Of a DNA stretch of 64,000 bases, positions 37,291-46,416 are shown one piece after another (position 1 is the stretch's first letter; every line of letters starts with the position of its first letter). The notes under the pieces were generated by a model that had not been told where the DNA came from, did no database searches, and worked only from the letters and a program-made list of their open reading frames with translations. The stretch is from Clostridia bacterium (GTDB lineage Bacteria > Bacillota > Clostridia > Christensenellales > CAG-1252): positions 44,317 through 108,316 of the forward strand of contig JAFSWQ010000002.1 of the NCBI GenBank assembly GCA_017444385.1, in the 5' to 3' direction. Made by a program: the position numbers and the translations under genes.

Positions 37291-38528
37291 GCGAAGCGAG
37301 AATAAAACCTTTCGTTTGTCGCGGTAAGATAACCGCGCCGCCTTCAAAATCGGCGGCTCACCGCGCTTTGATAGCCGCTTGTTTGTCGGGCGGCGGAAAT
37401 GTAGAAAGAATAGGCGACAGCGACGACGTCACGGCGACCTTGAACGCTTTGAGCGCGATGGGCGCGACCTTTACTCTCGAAAACGGAACGGTTGAATTTA
37501 ATGGCTTTTCTCCCGTAGAAAAGTGTGTTATAGACTGTAAAGAAAGCGGCTCGACTCTGCGATTTTTGCTTCCTCTTTGTTGCGCTTTGGGAATTAAAGC
37601 GAGATTTACGGGCGCGGATAGATTGATATATTTTAGACCGAGTAAGCCGCTTATAGAAGTTTTGAATTCTCACGGGGCGGATATAGTCGATATGGAAATA
37701 CGCGGGAAGATAGGCTGCGGCGATTACGTTATCGACGGGAGCGTCAGCTCGCAGTATATCACGGGTTTGCTTTTCGCTTTATCGGCGTGCAAAGGCGTTT
37801 CTACCCTTAAAATAACGGGTAAAAAGGTGAGCGAAAACTATATAGATATGACCGTTGGTGACTTGAAAAAGCACGGTGTTGAAATCACCGTAGACGACGT
37901 TATCACCATACGCGGCGGCAGTTATTCGCCTTGCGACGAGATCGTCGAGGGTGATTGGTCGGGCGCGGCTTTTCCGTTGACATTCGCCGCAATAAGTGGT
38001 GAAGTAGAAGTCGAAGGGCTTGATATACGCTCGGCGCAGGGCGATAAGAAGATACTCGACGTTTTAGAAAGTTTCGGCGCACAAGTCGAAAGGCGAGAGG
38101 AAAGCGTAGTTGTAAAAAAAGGCGAACTAACCGGCACGGTCGTAGATTGCGAAAACATACCCGACCTCGCGCAGATAATATCCGTTGCGGCGGCGTACTC
38201 TCGCGGTAAAACGATCTTGAAAAACCTTTCTCGCTTAAAATTGAAGGAAAGCGATAGATTGCAAGGCGTAGTCGACGCCCTTCGTTTAGCGGGGATAAAC
38301 TGTGAAATATCGGGCGACGATCTTACGATAACGGGCGGTGAACCTACGGGCGCGAGGTTTACCTGCGAACCCGATCACAGAAGCGTTATGTCCGCGACGA
38401 TATTGGCGGCGTGCGCTTCCTCTCCGTCCGTAGTGACGAACTGCGAATCGGTGAATAAGTCCTACCCCTTGTTTTTCGAGGATATTGACGCTTTAGGAGG
38501 AAAAGGAAATGTCGAAATACGTCGGTAA
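37287..38528 (+). CDS. aroA: 3-phosphoshikimate 1-carboxyvinyltransferase (EPSP synthase)
   Basis: This 413-residue enzyme transfers the enolpyruvyl group from phosphoenolpyruvate to shikimate 3-phosphate. Visible are KSAAHRALIAACLSGG near the N-terminus (catalytic Lys), ESGSTLRFLLPL with the PEP-binding Arg, the SSQYITGLLFALS segment, LKLKESDRLQ, and the C-terminal DHRSVMSATILAACA. The N-terminal KSAAHR and the ESGSTLR form (rather than LGNAGT) place it with the class II-like enzymes, judged by eye only. It overlaps aroC by 20 bp. Confidence 0.95.
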   Translation: MSEARIKPFVCRGKITAPPSKSAAHRALIAACLSGGGNVERIGDSDDVTATLNALSAMGATFTLENGTVEFNGFSPVEKCVIDCKESGSTLRFLLPLCCALGIKARFTGADRLIYFRPSKPLIEVLNSHGADIVDMEIRGKIGCGDYVIDGSVSSQYITGLLFALSACKGVSTLKITGKKVSENYIDMTVGDLKKHGVEITVDDVITIRGGSYSPCDEIVEGDWSGAAFPLTFAAISGEVEVEGLDIRSAQGDKKILDVLESFGAQVERREESVVVKKGELTGTVVDCENIPDLAQIISVAAAYSRGKTILKNLSRLKLKESDRLQGVVDALRLAGINCEISGDDLTITGGEPTGARFTCEPDHRSVMSATILAACASSPSVVTNCESVNKSYPLFFEDIDALGGKGNVEIRR

Positions 38529-39564
38529 AAAAATAGAAGTCGAGATATTCGGCGAGTCCCATGCGGACGAGATCGGCGCGATAGTCAAAGGGTTGGCGGG
38601 TTATCCTCTTTACGAAGATACGATAAAGAACCTACTCTTACGTAGAAAAGCGAGTAGCGGCGTTTATTCGACCTCGAGGATAGAGCCCGACGAGCCGATA
38701 TTTTCAGGCGTTTGCGATAACGTTTTGACGGACGAATTCAAAGGAATAATAAAGAACGTCAACGTAAGAAAGAGCGATTACGATTCGCTATATGGCAAAC
38801 CGCGACCTTCTCACGCCGATTACGCTTGGTATGTAAAAGACGGCGCGCTTGACTTCTCGGGCGGAGGTCGTTTTTCGGGTAGGCTCACCGCGGCTTATTG
38901 CATAGCGGGTGGAGAATGTTTGGGAATACTCGGCGAAAAGGGCGTAAAGATAGCCGCATACGTTCAAAAAGTCGGCGCGGTGGACGGTGAGAGTTACCGC
39001 GACGAGTGTAAAAATTACGAAACGCTATTAGGCGTTCGCGACGACGGTTTCCCTTCGCTTTCAAATAAAGAGGAAATGTTGTCGGCGATAAAGGAAGCGG
39101 CGAAGACCGGAGACAGCGTAGGCGCTAAAATAGAATGCGTCGTTTACGGCTTTCCCGCCGGGATAGGCGACAATCTGTTTGGTGGTCTTGAAGGAAAAAT
39201 AGCCGAAGTATTATATGCGATACCCGCCGTAAAAGGAGTGGAATTCGGGTACGGATTCGATCTTTGCGCCCTTAAAGGAAGCGAAGCGAACGACGGTTTA
39301 CGATATGAAAATTCTAATGTCGTATTCGAAAGTAACCGTTCGGGTGGTATAAACGGCGGCATTTCCAACGGAAACGTTTTGACGATAGGCGTTGCCATGC
39401 GCCCCACGCCGTCTATATCTCTTCCGCAAGCAACCGTCGACCTCGTTACGAAAACGAACGCGACGATAGAGGTCAAAGGTCGTCACGACCCTTGCCTCGC
39501 GGTAAGAGCGTTGCCCGTAGTGGAAAGCGCGGTAGCCCTCGCTTTGCTCGACGAAATAATTTGA
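38509..39564 (+). CDS. aroC: Chorismate synthase
   Basis: The 351-residue enzyme makes chorismate from EPSP with reduced FMN. It shows IFGESHADEIGAIVKG (the usual first signature is GESHG; here the Gly is Ala), RPSHADYAWYVK, SGGGRFSGRLTAAYCIAGG, GFPAGIGDNLFGGLEGK, ESNRSGGINGGISNG, RPTPSI and GRHDPCLAVRALPVVES. The essential His and Arg positions are kept. It overlaps aroA by 20 bp and carries its own AGGAGG-like site within aroA's end. The variant first motif seems a lineage feature and not a defect. Confidence 0.95.
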   Translation: MSKYVGKKIEVEIFGESHADEIGAIVKGLAGYPLYEDTIKNLLLRRKASSGVYSTSRIEPDEPIFSGVCDNVLTDEFKGIIKNVNVRKSDYDSLYGKPRPSHADYAWYVKDGALDFSGGGRFSGRLTAAYCIAGGECLGILGEKGVKIAAYVQKVGAVDGESYRDECKNYETLLGVRDDGFPSLSNKEEMLSAIKEAAKTGDSVGAKIECVVYGFPAGIGDNLFGGLEGKIAEVLYAIPAVKGVEFGYGFDLCALKGSEANDGLRYENSNVVFESNRSGGINGGISNGNVLTIGVAMRPTPSISLPQATVDLVTKTNATIEVKGRHDPCLAVRALPVVESAVALALLDEII

Positions 39565-39595
39565 CGATCAACGAACGATCGATAAGGAGTTTATT

Positions 39596-40732
39596 ATGGA
39601 TATCAACGAATTGAGGAAGGAAATAGACGCGTTAGACGATAAGATACTCGCGCTCTATATGCAAAGAATGGAATTATGCGCGGATATCGCCGAATATAAA
39701 GCGAAAAATGAAAAAAGCGTATCCGATTTTTCAAGGGAAAACGCCATACTGTTTAGGCTTGCCAAGACCGTTCCCGCCGAAATGCAAGTTTACGTCAAAG
39801 AGTTGTACGGAGCGATTTTCGCAACGAGCAAAGCCTATCAAAGTTCATTGATCAACAGAAATTCCCCCACCGTAAAAGAGATAAAAGACGTATTGATGGA
39901 AGGGAGCGTTGAGTTCCCCGTGGTAGCGAGCGCGGCTTGTCAGGGCGTTGAGGGAAGCAATGCGGAAAGGGCGGCGAGAAAGATATTCCAAGTAGGCGAC
40001 GTTTCTTATTTTAGAGATTTTGCGAGCGTGTTCAACGCCGTGGACAAAGGCTTTTGCGAATATGGTATTCTTCCCGTAGAAAACAGCACTTCAGGCTCGG
40101 TTTTAGAGGTTTACGACCTCATGAAAAAATACGATTTCCGTATAGTGAGAAGCCTTAAATTGCGTATAGATCATTGTCTTGCGTGCGTGAAGGGAAGCGA
40201 TATAAAAAAGATAGAAAAGGTAATATCCCACCCTCAAGCGCTACGCCAATGCGGTAAGTTCATCGCCGAACGCTCGCTTCAAACCATTTCGGCGGAAAAC
40301 ACCGCCACAGCGGCGAGAGATCTTTCGGAATCCGGCGATCAAACCACCGCCGTAATTTGCTCTGCGGATTGCGCGGAAAAGTACGGGCTTGTCGTGCTTG
40401 ATAGAGCAATACAAGACCATAAAGACAACTATACTCGTTTTATCTGTATCGCCAAGAAACTTCAAATTTTCCGAGGTAGCGAGAAAATAAGCCTTGTAAC
40501 GAGTTTACCGCACGAAGCGGGAAGTTTAAGTAAAATATTGAGCGAGTTCTCCGCTCATAATCTCAACTTGACGAAAATAGAATCCCGTCCGATAAGTTCT
40601 GACTTCGAATTCTTGTTCTATTTCGATTTCGAGGGCGACGTCACTTCCAAAAGCGTTCAAAATCTCATCGCCCGTCTCGAACTCGGCTCGGATAAATTCA
40701 AATTCCTCGGTTGTTATAAAGAGATAGTATGA
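39596..40732 (+). CDS. pheA: Bifunctional chorismate mutase/prephenate dehydratase
   Basis: The 378-residue P-protein has an N-terminal AroQ-type chorismate mutase domain (about 1-85; LRKEIDALDDKILALYMQRM). A prephenate dehydratase domain follows (about 105-285), with SYFRDFASVFNAVDKGFCEYGI-type residues, PVENSTSGSV, SHPQALRQC and the DNYTRF motif. The C-terminal ACT domain contains ESRP, the Phe-binding signature for feedback inhibition. It converts chorismate to phenylpyruvate. The gene follows aroC after 31 bp with an AAGGAG site. Confidence 0.96.
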   Translation: MDINELRKEIDALDDKILALYMQRMELCADIAEYKAKNEKSVSDFSRENAILFRLAKTVPAEMQVYVKELYGAIFATSKAYQSSLINRNSPTVKEIKDVLMEGSVEFPVVASAACQGVEGSNAERAARKIFQVGDVSYFRDFASVFNAVDKGFCEYGILPVENSTSGSVLEVYDLMKKYDFRIVRSLKLRIDHCLACVKGSDIKKIEKVISHPQALRQCGKFIAERSLQTISAENTATAARDLSESGDQTTAVICSADCAEKYGLVVLDRAIQDHKDNYTRFICIAKKLQIFRGSEKISLVTSLPHEAGSLSKILSEFSAHNLNLTKIESRPISSDFEFLFYFDFEGDVTSKSVQNLIARLELGSDKFKFLGCYKEIV

Positions 40733-41946
40733 AATACGCTTTGATAGGCAAAAAACTCGGTCACAGTTATTCGGCGGCAATACATAACGCGCTTAACGCG
40801 TCCTACGATCTCGTCGAACTTACAGAGGAAGAGTTGCCCCTCTTTTTGGCAAACCCATCCTACGAAGGTTTTAACGTTACCGTTCCCTATAAGAAATCGG
40901 TGATACCTTATCTTCACGAAATCTCGCCGATCGCAACTCTTGCGGGATCCGTAAATACCATAAAGGTCAAAGACGGGCTCTTGTACGGTTATAATACCGA
41001 CGTTTCGGGTATGGAATATATGATAGCGAGGTGCGGGCTTACCCTTAAAAATAAGGTCGTTATGATTTTAGGTTCGGGCGGCACTTCGGGCACGGCGTGC
41101 GCTTTGGCGCAAAAACAGGGTGCGAAAAAGGTTTACGTCGTGAGCCGTACGGGCGAAGTGAATTATACGAATTGCCCTCGAAAAGGCGTGCAAATTTTGA
41201 TTAACGCAACCCCCGTGGGAATGTATCCTAACGTCGACGAAAGTCCTATCGAATTGACGGGTTTCGAGTCGTTAGAGGGCGTTTTCGATTGCGTATATAA
41301 TCCGCGTAAAACTCGCTTGATTCTTGCGGCGGAAAATCTCGGTATAGTCGCTTCGAGCGGACTTCCTATGTTGGTCGCGCAGGCGGTGAAAGCCGAAGAG
41401 ATATGGCGGGAAGAAAACTTTGACGATAAGGTAGAGGAACTTATATCGGCTATCGCTCGCGATAAAGTGAACGTCGTTTTGGAAGGTATGCCTTCGTCGG
41501 GGAAGACCACGGTTGGAAAACTGGTCGCCGATATCCTCGGTCGAGAGTTTTACGACGTGGACGAAGAGATAAAACGCGAAACGGGAAGGACTCCTTCGGA
41601 CATTATAAACAAAGACGGCGAAGCCGTTTTCAGGGATATCGAATCGACTGTCGTGAGAAGACTTGTTAAAGAGAGCGGTAAGGTTATAGCCCTCGGTGGC
41701 GGAAGCGTTATTAGAGAGGAAAACGTGCTTGCTTTCCGCCAAAACGGCGTGGTATTCTATCTTAATAGACCGTTATCGTTATTGACTGCGGAAGATAGAC
41801 CGATCTCTCAAAAAGAGGGAATAAAAGCGTTATATGAAAAAAGGCGTTCTCTCTACGAAAACGCCGCCGATTTTACGGTTGAAAGCATAAATGCGACTTC
41901 CTCCGCCGAAAATATAGTCGCTATCTTAAACGGGTTGAAATTCTAA
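40729..41946 (+). CDS. aroEK: Fused shikimate dehydrogenase and shikimate kinase
   Basis: The 405-residue protein combines two pathway steps. Residues 1-245 are AroE: GHSYSAAIHNAL, FNVTVPYKKSV with the catalytic Lys, YNTDVSGM with the catalytic Asp, GSGGTSGTA for NADP, and NATPVGM. From about residue 248 (nt about 41,470) there is a complete shikimate kinase: GMPSSGKTTVGKLVAD (P-loop), FYDVDEEIKRETG, FRDIES, ALGGGSV and the lid Arg in DRPIS. Fusion of aroE and aroK could channel shikimate. It overlaps pheA by 4 bp and its stop codon overlaps that of the convergent MATE gene. No dehydroquinase gene is present in the operon. Confidence 0.95.
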   Translation: MKYALIGKKLGHSYSAAIHNALNASYDLVELTEEELPLFLANPSYEGFNVTVPYKKSVIPYLHEISPIATLAGSVNTIKVKDGLLYGYNTDVSGMEYMIARCGLTLKNKVVMILGSGGTSGTACALAQKQGAKKVYVVSRTGEVNYTNCPRKGVQILINATPVGMYPNVDESPIELTGFESLEGVFDCVYNPRKTRLILAAENLGIVASSGLPMLVAQAVKAEEIWREENFDDKVEELISAIARDKVNVVLEGMPSSGKTTVGKLVADILGREFYDVDEEIKRETGRTPSDIINKDGEAVFRDIESTVVRRLVKESGKVIALGGGSVIREENVLAFRQNGVVFYLNRPLSLLTAEDRPISQKEGIKALYEKRRSLYENAADFTVESINATSSAENIVAILNGLKF

Positions 41947-43385
41947 TCGACTTCGCCTTCTTCTATAGACGTCTGTTGAGCGACGTTTACGATACATCTA
42001 CACCAAGTCCCTTTCTTTAATAATACGATACCTACCGTCATTTTCAGCAAATCGCAGGCGTTTATTATTGCGTAAAGCGGTATTATGGGAATATCGGTAA
42101 GTCGCGATAGTATCAAAGACAAAGGCACGTTTACCGCCCATATCATTCCGTTGTCGAAGAGGAAGGTCATAAAGGTCTTTCCACCCGCTCTTATAGTGAA
42201 ATACGCCGCGTTTAGTATCGCGTTTACAGGCATTACCATCGCGGCTATGAAGATGAAAGCGGTCGCTTCTTCGCGCACCAAGTCGGTCGTGTTGTAGATA
42301 AGAGGGAAGAATTTTGCTATCGCAGCCATAACGCCGCCTAATATCAAACTTAAAATGAGAGAAATCGCGATAAGTCGGTTGTCCGTCTTTTTTGCTTCTT
42401 CAAGTTTGTTCGCGCCGAGTAGATTGCCTATTATAATACCCACCGAAACCCCCATCGAAATGATTCCCGCGTGGAAGAAATTGAATAGAGTGTTTGATAT
42501 ATTTATCGCCGCCACTACGTCGAGCCCTCTTACCGAATAACTTTGAACGAGTGTGGTCATACCCATAGACCAAAGCGTTTCGTTCAGCATTACCGGCAAC
42601 CCTTTCATCGTGAACTTTTTTACGTTTACCAAGGAAATCCGTAAGGTTTTGTAAACCTCTTTAAAGAAGGCGGTCTTTTTGCTTATATGCGAGTACGCGA
42701 CTATTATAGTCGCCTCGACGTATCTCGACACTACCGTCGCTATCGCCGCGCCTTTTACTCCGAGAACGGGCGCGCCCAAATGACCGTATATCAAGACGTA
42801 ATTCAAAAAAAGGTTTACGCCGACGGCTATAAGCCCGGTCACCATAGGCGGAGTGGAATGTCCCGTAGTCCTCAACGTATTCGCGTATGCCGAAGTCACC
42901 GCGAAAGCGGGTAGACCGATAGTCATTATGCGAAGATATTGCCTACCGTATTCAAGAGTCGCCGCAATATCCCCCTCGCCTCCGCCTTCGTGTAAGAAAA
43001 GGGAAATGAGTTGTTCGTCGGCAAGTAGGAAAAGCAGTTCGGCTACTACGAGAAGAAGCGCGCAAGCGTATAACGCGAAACGCAAAGTATTTCTTACGCC
43101 CTCGTAGTCTTTCGCGCCGTAGTATTGAGCGGTAAAAATACCTACGCCGGATACCGCGCCGAAGATGCATAGATTAAAGACGAAAAACACTTGGTTGGAT
43201 ATCGCGACGCCGCTCATTTGCTCGGTGCCGATTTTCCCGACCATTATATTGTCTAAAAGATTAACGAAATTGGTTATGGCGTTTTGAATGAGAATGGGCA
43301 AAAAAACGGCGATCACTACTTTTAGAAACGTCTTGTCGCCGAAAAATTTTATAAACAAGTTTTCTTTTTTGTCCAAAGTTTCCAT
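41943..43385 (-). CDS. MATE family efflux transporter
   Basis: The 480-residue membrane protein has twelve predicted helices in two halves. It begins with VFLPILIQNAITNFVNLLDNIMVG, typical of the MATE family, and contains the internally repeated GAVSGVGIFTAQYYGAKDYEGVR and GVSVGIIIGNLLGANKLEEAK segments. Such proteins export drugs or metabolites using Na+ or H+ gradients; the substrate is unknown. Its stop codon overlaps the aroEK stop on the other strand, so transcripts from the two operons meet with no terminator between them. Confidence 0.93.
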   Translation of the reverse strand: METLDKKENLFIKFFGDKTFLKVVIAVFLPILIQNAITNFVNLLDNIMVGKIGTEQMSGVAISNQVFFVFNLCIFGAVSGVGIFTAQYYGAKDYEGVRNTLRFALYACALLLVVAELLFLLADEQLISLFLHEGGGEGDIAATLEYGRQYLRIMTIGLPAFAVTSAYANTLRTTGHSTPPMVTGLIAVGVNLFLNYVLIYGHLGAPVLGVKGAAIATVVSRYVEATIIVAYSHISKKTAFFKEVYKTLRISLVNVKKFTMKGLPVMLNETLWSMGMTTLVQSYSVRGLDVVAAINISNTLFNFFHAGIISMGVSVGIIIGNLLGANKLEEAKKTDNRLIAISLILSLILGGVMAAIAKFFPLIYNTTDLVREEATAFIFIAAMVMPVNAILNAAYFTIRAGGKTFMTFLFDNGMIWAVNVPLSLILSRLTDIPIIPLYAIINACDLLKMTVGIVLLKKGTWCRCIVNVAQQTSIEEGEVD

Positions 43386-43435
43386 AATAGAATCATATCA
43401 AAAAGGAGAAGAATAGTCAAACGATGAAAAAAGTT

Positions 43436-43464
43436 TTTCCAAATTACTGAAAATATGTTATAAT
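43436..43464 (+). promoter_or_regulatory. Promoter of the polysaccharide export genes
   Basis: TTTCCA (43436-43441) and TATAAT (43459-43464) are 17 bp apart; the -10 is perfect and the -35 weak. Confidence 0.55.
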
Positions 43465-43533
43465 ATATCTAACGGGACGTTTTTCGAGGTTTGTTAACGA
43501 TAAATTAAAGAACGTACTGTACAATAAACGAAT

Positions 43534-44346
43534 ATGAAGTTGAGAAAAAGAAAAGCGAACACTTTTACCTTTCGTCAAGCGCGTAACGCTCTTTTCGAAA
43601 TGGTGCGACATAATATAAAGTTGCAATACCGCAATTCTATTTTAGGCGTGGCTTGGACTATCCTTAATCCATTGCTCACCATGATAGTTTTGGCGTTGGT
43701 CTTTTCGCGTTTGCTTTCGAATAGGGGTATAACCATAGACTACCCCGTTTATATTATGTGCGGTAACGTGGTCTTTTCTTTTATGAGAATGTGTACCTCT
43801 CAATGTTTGCCGTGTATAGTTTCAAACGGCGATCTTTTGACGAAGACGAGAGTTCCGCATATTGTATTCCCCTTGTCTACCGCCTTATCTTCGAGCATCA
43901 ACTTCGCGTTTTCAATAATAGCGGTGTTATTGGTAATGCTCGTAAGAATGTGGTCGGGCGCCGATATAACGTTCAGCTGGACGATCATTATGATCGTGCC
44001 CTATTTCCCCGCGCTGTTCGGCTTTTCTTTGGGCGTAGGACTTATCCTTTGCGTTATTTTCGTAAGGTTTAGAGATATCAAACATTTGTACGGTATTTTC
44101 CTTATGCTTTGGACGTACGGAACCCCGCTTTTCTATTCGGAAACCATTTTGTCGGATAAAATGGCGACGGTGGAATTATTCAATCCTATGTATCATTTCG
44201 TTAAATACTTTAGAGAAGTGGTCGCTTTGGGCGACGCCGGCGATTTCAAAACTTTGGGTATTTGTTACGCCTCGGCGGCTGCCGCTATGATCGTCGGGCT
44301 TCTTCTCTTTAATTGGAGAAAGAAAGTATTTGCGCTTTACGTATAA
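43534..44346 (+). CDS. ABC-2 type polysaccharide exporter permease (Wzm/TagG-like)
   Basis: This 270-residue protein has about six membrane helices and an N-terminal amphipathic region (RHNIKLQYRNSILGVAWTILNPLL) typical of ABC-2 permeases for polysaccharides and teichoic acids. Late signatures include RDIKHLYGIFLMLWTYGTPLFY and NPMYHFVKYFREV. Together with the ATPase gene five bases downstream it should export an undecaprenyl-linked glycan across the membrane. In a single-membrane organism this would be a wall teichoic acid or capsule-like polymer; the exact glycan is unknown. Confidence 0.93.
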   Translation: MKLRKRKANTFTFRQARNALFEMVRHNIKLQYRNSILGVAWTILNPLLTMIVLALVFSRLLSNRGITIDYPVYIMCGNVVFSFMRMCTSQCLPCIVSNGDLLTKTRVPHIVFPLSTALSSSINFAFSIIAVLLVMLVRMWSGADITFSWTIIMIVPYFPALFGFSLGVGLILCVIFVRFRDIKHLYGIFLMLWTYGTPLFYSETILSDKMATVELFNPMYHFVKYFREVVALGDAGDFKTLGICYASAAAAMIVGLLLFNWRKKVFALYV

Positions 44347-44350
44347 CGCT

Positions 44351-45178
44351 ATGAACGAAGAATTAAGAGAAACAAACGAGAATATCGAAAAAGAAAGCGA
44401 GGTGCTAGTGGACGTTCGCGACGTTTCCATGTGCTATAAGATACTCGTCGAGAAGGTCGACAACTTGAAAGAATACGTCGTCAAGTTGTTGAAACGCAAG
44501 ATAAAGTACAAAGAGCTTTGGGCGTTGAAAGACGTTTCTTTGCAAGTTAAACGCGGAGTTTCGCTCGGTATAATAGGTAGAAACGGCGCCGGCAAAAGTA
44601 CCCTTCTAAAACTCATATCGGGGGTTTTGGAACCCACCGAGGGCGAGATAATAACCAAAGGAAACATCGTTCCTCTACTAAAACTCGGCGCGGGCTTCGA
44701 TAAAAACGCTACGGGTAGAGAAAACATCTATCTCAACGGCGCGATGATGGGTTACAGCCGTAAGGAAATGGACGAAAAGATGGATAGTATCCTCGCGTTT
44801 GCCGATCTCGGCACCGATATAGACCTGCCTTTGAAAAATTACAGTTCGGGTATGGTTTCTATTTTGGGCTTTTCCATTGCGGTCGACGTTAATCCCGACA
44901 TATTGATAGTCGACGAAGTATTGAGCGTCGGCGACGCGCCTTTTAGAGAAAAATGCGCGAAAAAGATAAAGGAATTGCAGGAAAAGGGCACCACTTTTAT
45001 CATCGTTTCTCACGATCAGTCGACCATATTACGAATGTGTCAGGAAGCCGTTTGGATAAACAACAACAGGATAGCGGACTTCGGCGATACAAAGACGGTC
45101 ATGGACGAATATAATCAATATTGTAAAGAACATCCCGAAAGGGATAACTCTCAATCCAAGTACGCCCGTCACGAATAA
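44351..45178 (+). CDS. Polysaccharide exporter ATPase (Wzt/TagH-like)
   Basis: The start is taken as the ATG at 44351, five bases after the permease stop; an in-frame TTG at 44330 lies within the permease. The 275-residue ATPase has the long N-terminal region typical of the family (VSMCYKILVEKVDNLKEYVVKLL), Walker A (GRNGAGKSTLLKLISG), LLKLGAGFDKNATGRENIYLNG, signature YSSGM, Walker B (ILIVDEVLSVGD) and H-loop (VSHDQS). There is no C-terminal carbohydrate-binding domain, so the glycan probably needs no special terminal cap for recognition. Confidence 0.94.
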   Translation: MNEELRETNENIEKESEVLVDVRDVSMCYKILVEKVDNLKEYVVKLLKRKIKYKELWALKDVSLQVKRGVSLGIIGRNGAGKSTLLKLISGVLEPTEGEIITKGNIVPLLKLGAGFDKNATGRENIYLNGAMMGYSRKEMDEKMDSILAFADLGTDIDLPLKNYSSGMVSILGFSIAVDVNPDILIVDEVLSVGDAPFREKCAKKIKELQEKGTTFIIVSHDQSTILRMCQEAVWINNNRIADFGDTKTVMDEYNQYCKEHPERDNSQSKYARHE

Positions 45179-45181
45179 GTA

Positions 45182-45210
45182 TTGCCTTTTATATTTCGCG
45201 GTGTTATACT
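45182..45210 (+). promoter_or_regulatory. Promoter before the glycosyltransferase genes
   Basis: TTGCCT (45182-45187) and TATACT (45205-45210) are 17 bp apart. The roughly 95-nt leader that follows can form a hairpin (GGAAGCG with CGCTTTCC) and a second one holding the GAGG ribosome binding site. Confidence 0.6.
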
Positions 45211-45309
45211 TGGATTATTAATCATACTAAAGAAATAGGGAACGAAGGAAGCGCGTTTTCGGCTTCGAAGCATATCGCCGCTTTCCTCGGTTTCTTCGAG
45301 GATCTTATT

Positions 45310-46416
45310 ATGGCTGAACCGAAAAGAATAGCGCAAGTTTTAGGGACGGTCTCGACCGGAGGCGTCGCGAGTTGCGTTTTCAATTTCTATAAGAATATCG
45401 ACCATTCGAGATACCAATTTGATTTCTACACCTACGACGACTCGCCTTACGACGAGGAAATTTTGGCTATGGGGGGTAGGATATTTCACTATCCCAAAGT
45501 GTTCAACGTTCCCAAATGCGTTTCTTTTTTAAGTAAACAATTCAAAGAAAACGGTTACGAAATAGTCCACGTTCACCTTACGACGCTCTCATTCGTGCCG
45601 CTGATGGCGGCTAAAAAAGCGGGCGTTCCGTTCAGACTTTGTCACGCGCACTCTACGACGCACAGGGAAGAGGGTTTTAAGTATTACGTCAAGACGGCTC
45701 TTCGTTCGATCTCTTCCAAAAATGCCACCCATTTATTGGGTTGCAGTAATTTGAGTGTAAACTGGCTGTATAGAAAGAAAGCTGACGAGGCGTTTCTTTT
45801 GCATAACGCGGTCGATCTCGATAGGTTTTCGTTGAGCGAAGAAGAAAGAAAGGCGGCGGCTGAAAAATATGGGAAAGCCGATAACAAGATAGTTGGTTTT
45901 GTCGGGCGGTTCGAAATCCAAAAAAACGTTCCCTTCTTAGTGGAAGCGTTCGCCCTTCTTGCGAAGAAGCGTTCGAACGTTCGTTTGGCTCTTGTCGGCG
46001 ACGGAAGCGAGCGTGAGATCGTCGAAAGAATAATTGAAGAAAACGGGTTAAACAACCTCGTCACAGTATATCCCGAACAAAGAAACGTAGAGGAATACTA
46101 CGCGTTGTTTGATTTATTCGTTCTGCCTTCCCGCTACGAGGGGCTTCCTCTTGTCGCTATAGAAGCGCAAACGGCGGGGTTGCCGACAATTCTATCCCAA
46201 TATATCACTCACGAAGTCGACGTAACTTCAACCTGCGTTTTTATGTCCATTGACGGCGAAAACGCCAAGGAAAACTGGGCTAATAAAATGGCTGAACTCT
46301 TGGATTCGCCTTTGAAAGATAACGTCGCGCTCGTAAAAAAAGCCGGTTACGATATAGTTGAAGAAGCGGCTCGCCTCGCCGATTATTACGACGGATTAAA
46401 ATGGAAAAGAACGTAA
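45310..46416 (+). CDS. Glycosyltransferase family 4 protein
   Basis: The 368-residue protein has a GT-B fold. The N-terminal part has TVSTGGVASCVFNFYKN and VHVHLTTLSFVPLMAAKKAGVP; the C-terminal part has IVGFVGRFEIQKNVPFLVEAF, LVGDGSER and the nucleotide-sugar motif FVLPSRYEGLPLVAIEAQTAGLP (Glu-x7-Glu). Proteins with this pattern add a hexose to growing capsular or exopolysaccharide chains (EpsF-like). Its neighbours support a role in the glycan exported by the ABC pair just upstream. It overlaps the next gene by 16 bp. The donor and acceptor sugars cannot be told. Confidence 0.92.
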   Translation: MAEPKRIAQVLGTVSTGGVASCVFNFYKNIDHSRYQFDFYTYDDSPYDEEILAMGGRIFHYPKVFNVPKCVSFLSKQFKENGYEIVHVHLTTLSFVPLMAAKKAGVPFRLCHAHSTTHREEGFKYYVKTALRSISSKNATHLLGCSNLSVNWLYRKKADEAFLLHNAVDLDRFSLSEEERKAAAEKYGKADNKIVGFVGRFEIQKNVPFLVEAFALLAKKRSNVRLALVGDGSEREIVERIIEENGLNNLVTVYPEQRNVEEYYALFDLFVLPSRYEGLPLVAIEAQTAGLPTILSQYITHEVDVTSTCVFMSIDGENAKENWANKMAELLDSPLKDNVALVKKAGYDIVEEAARLADYYDGLKWKRT

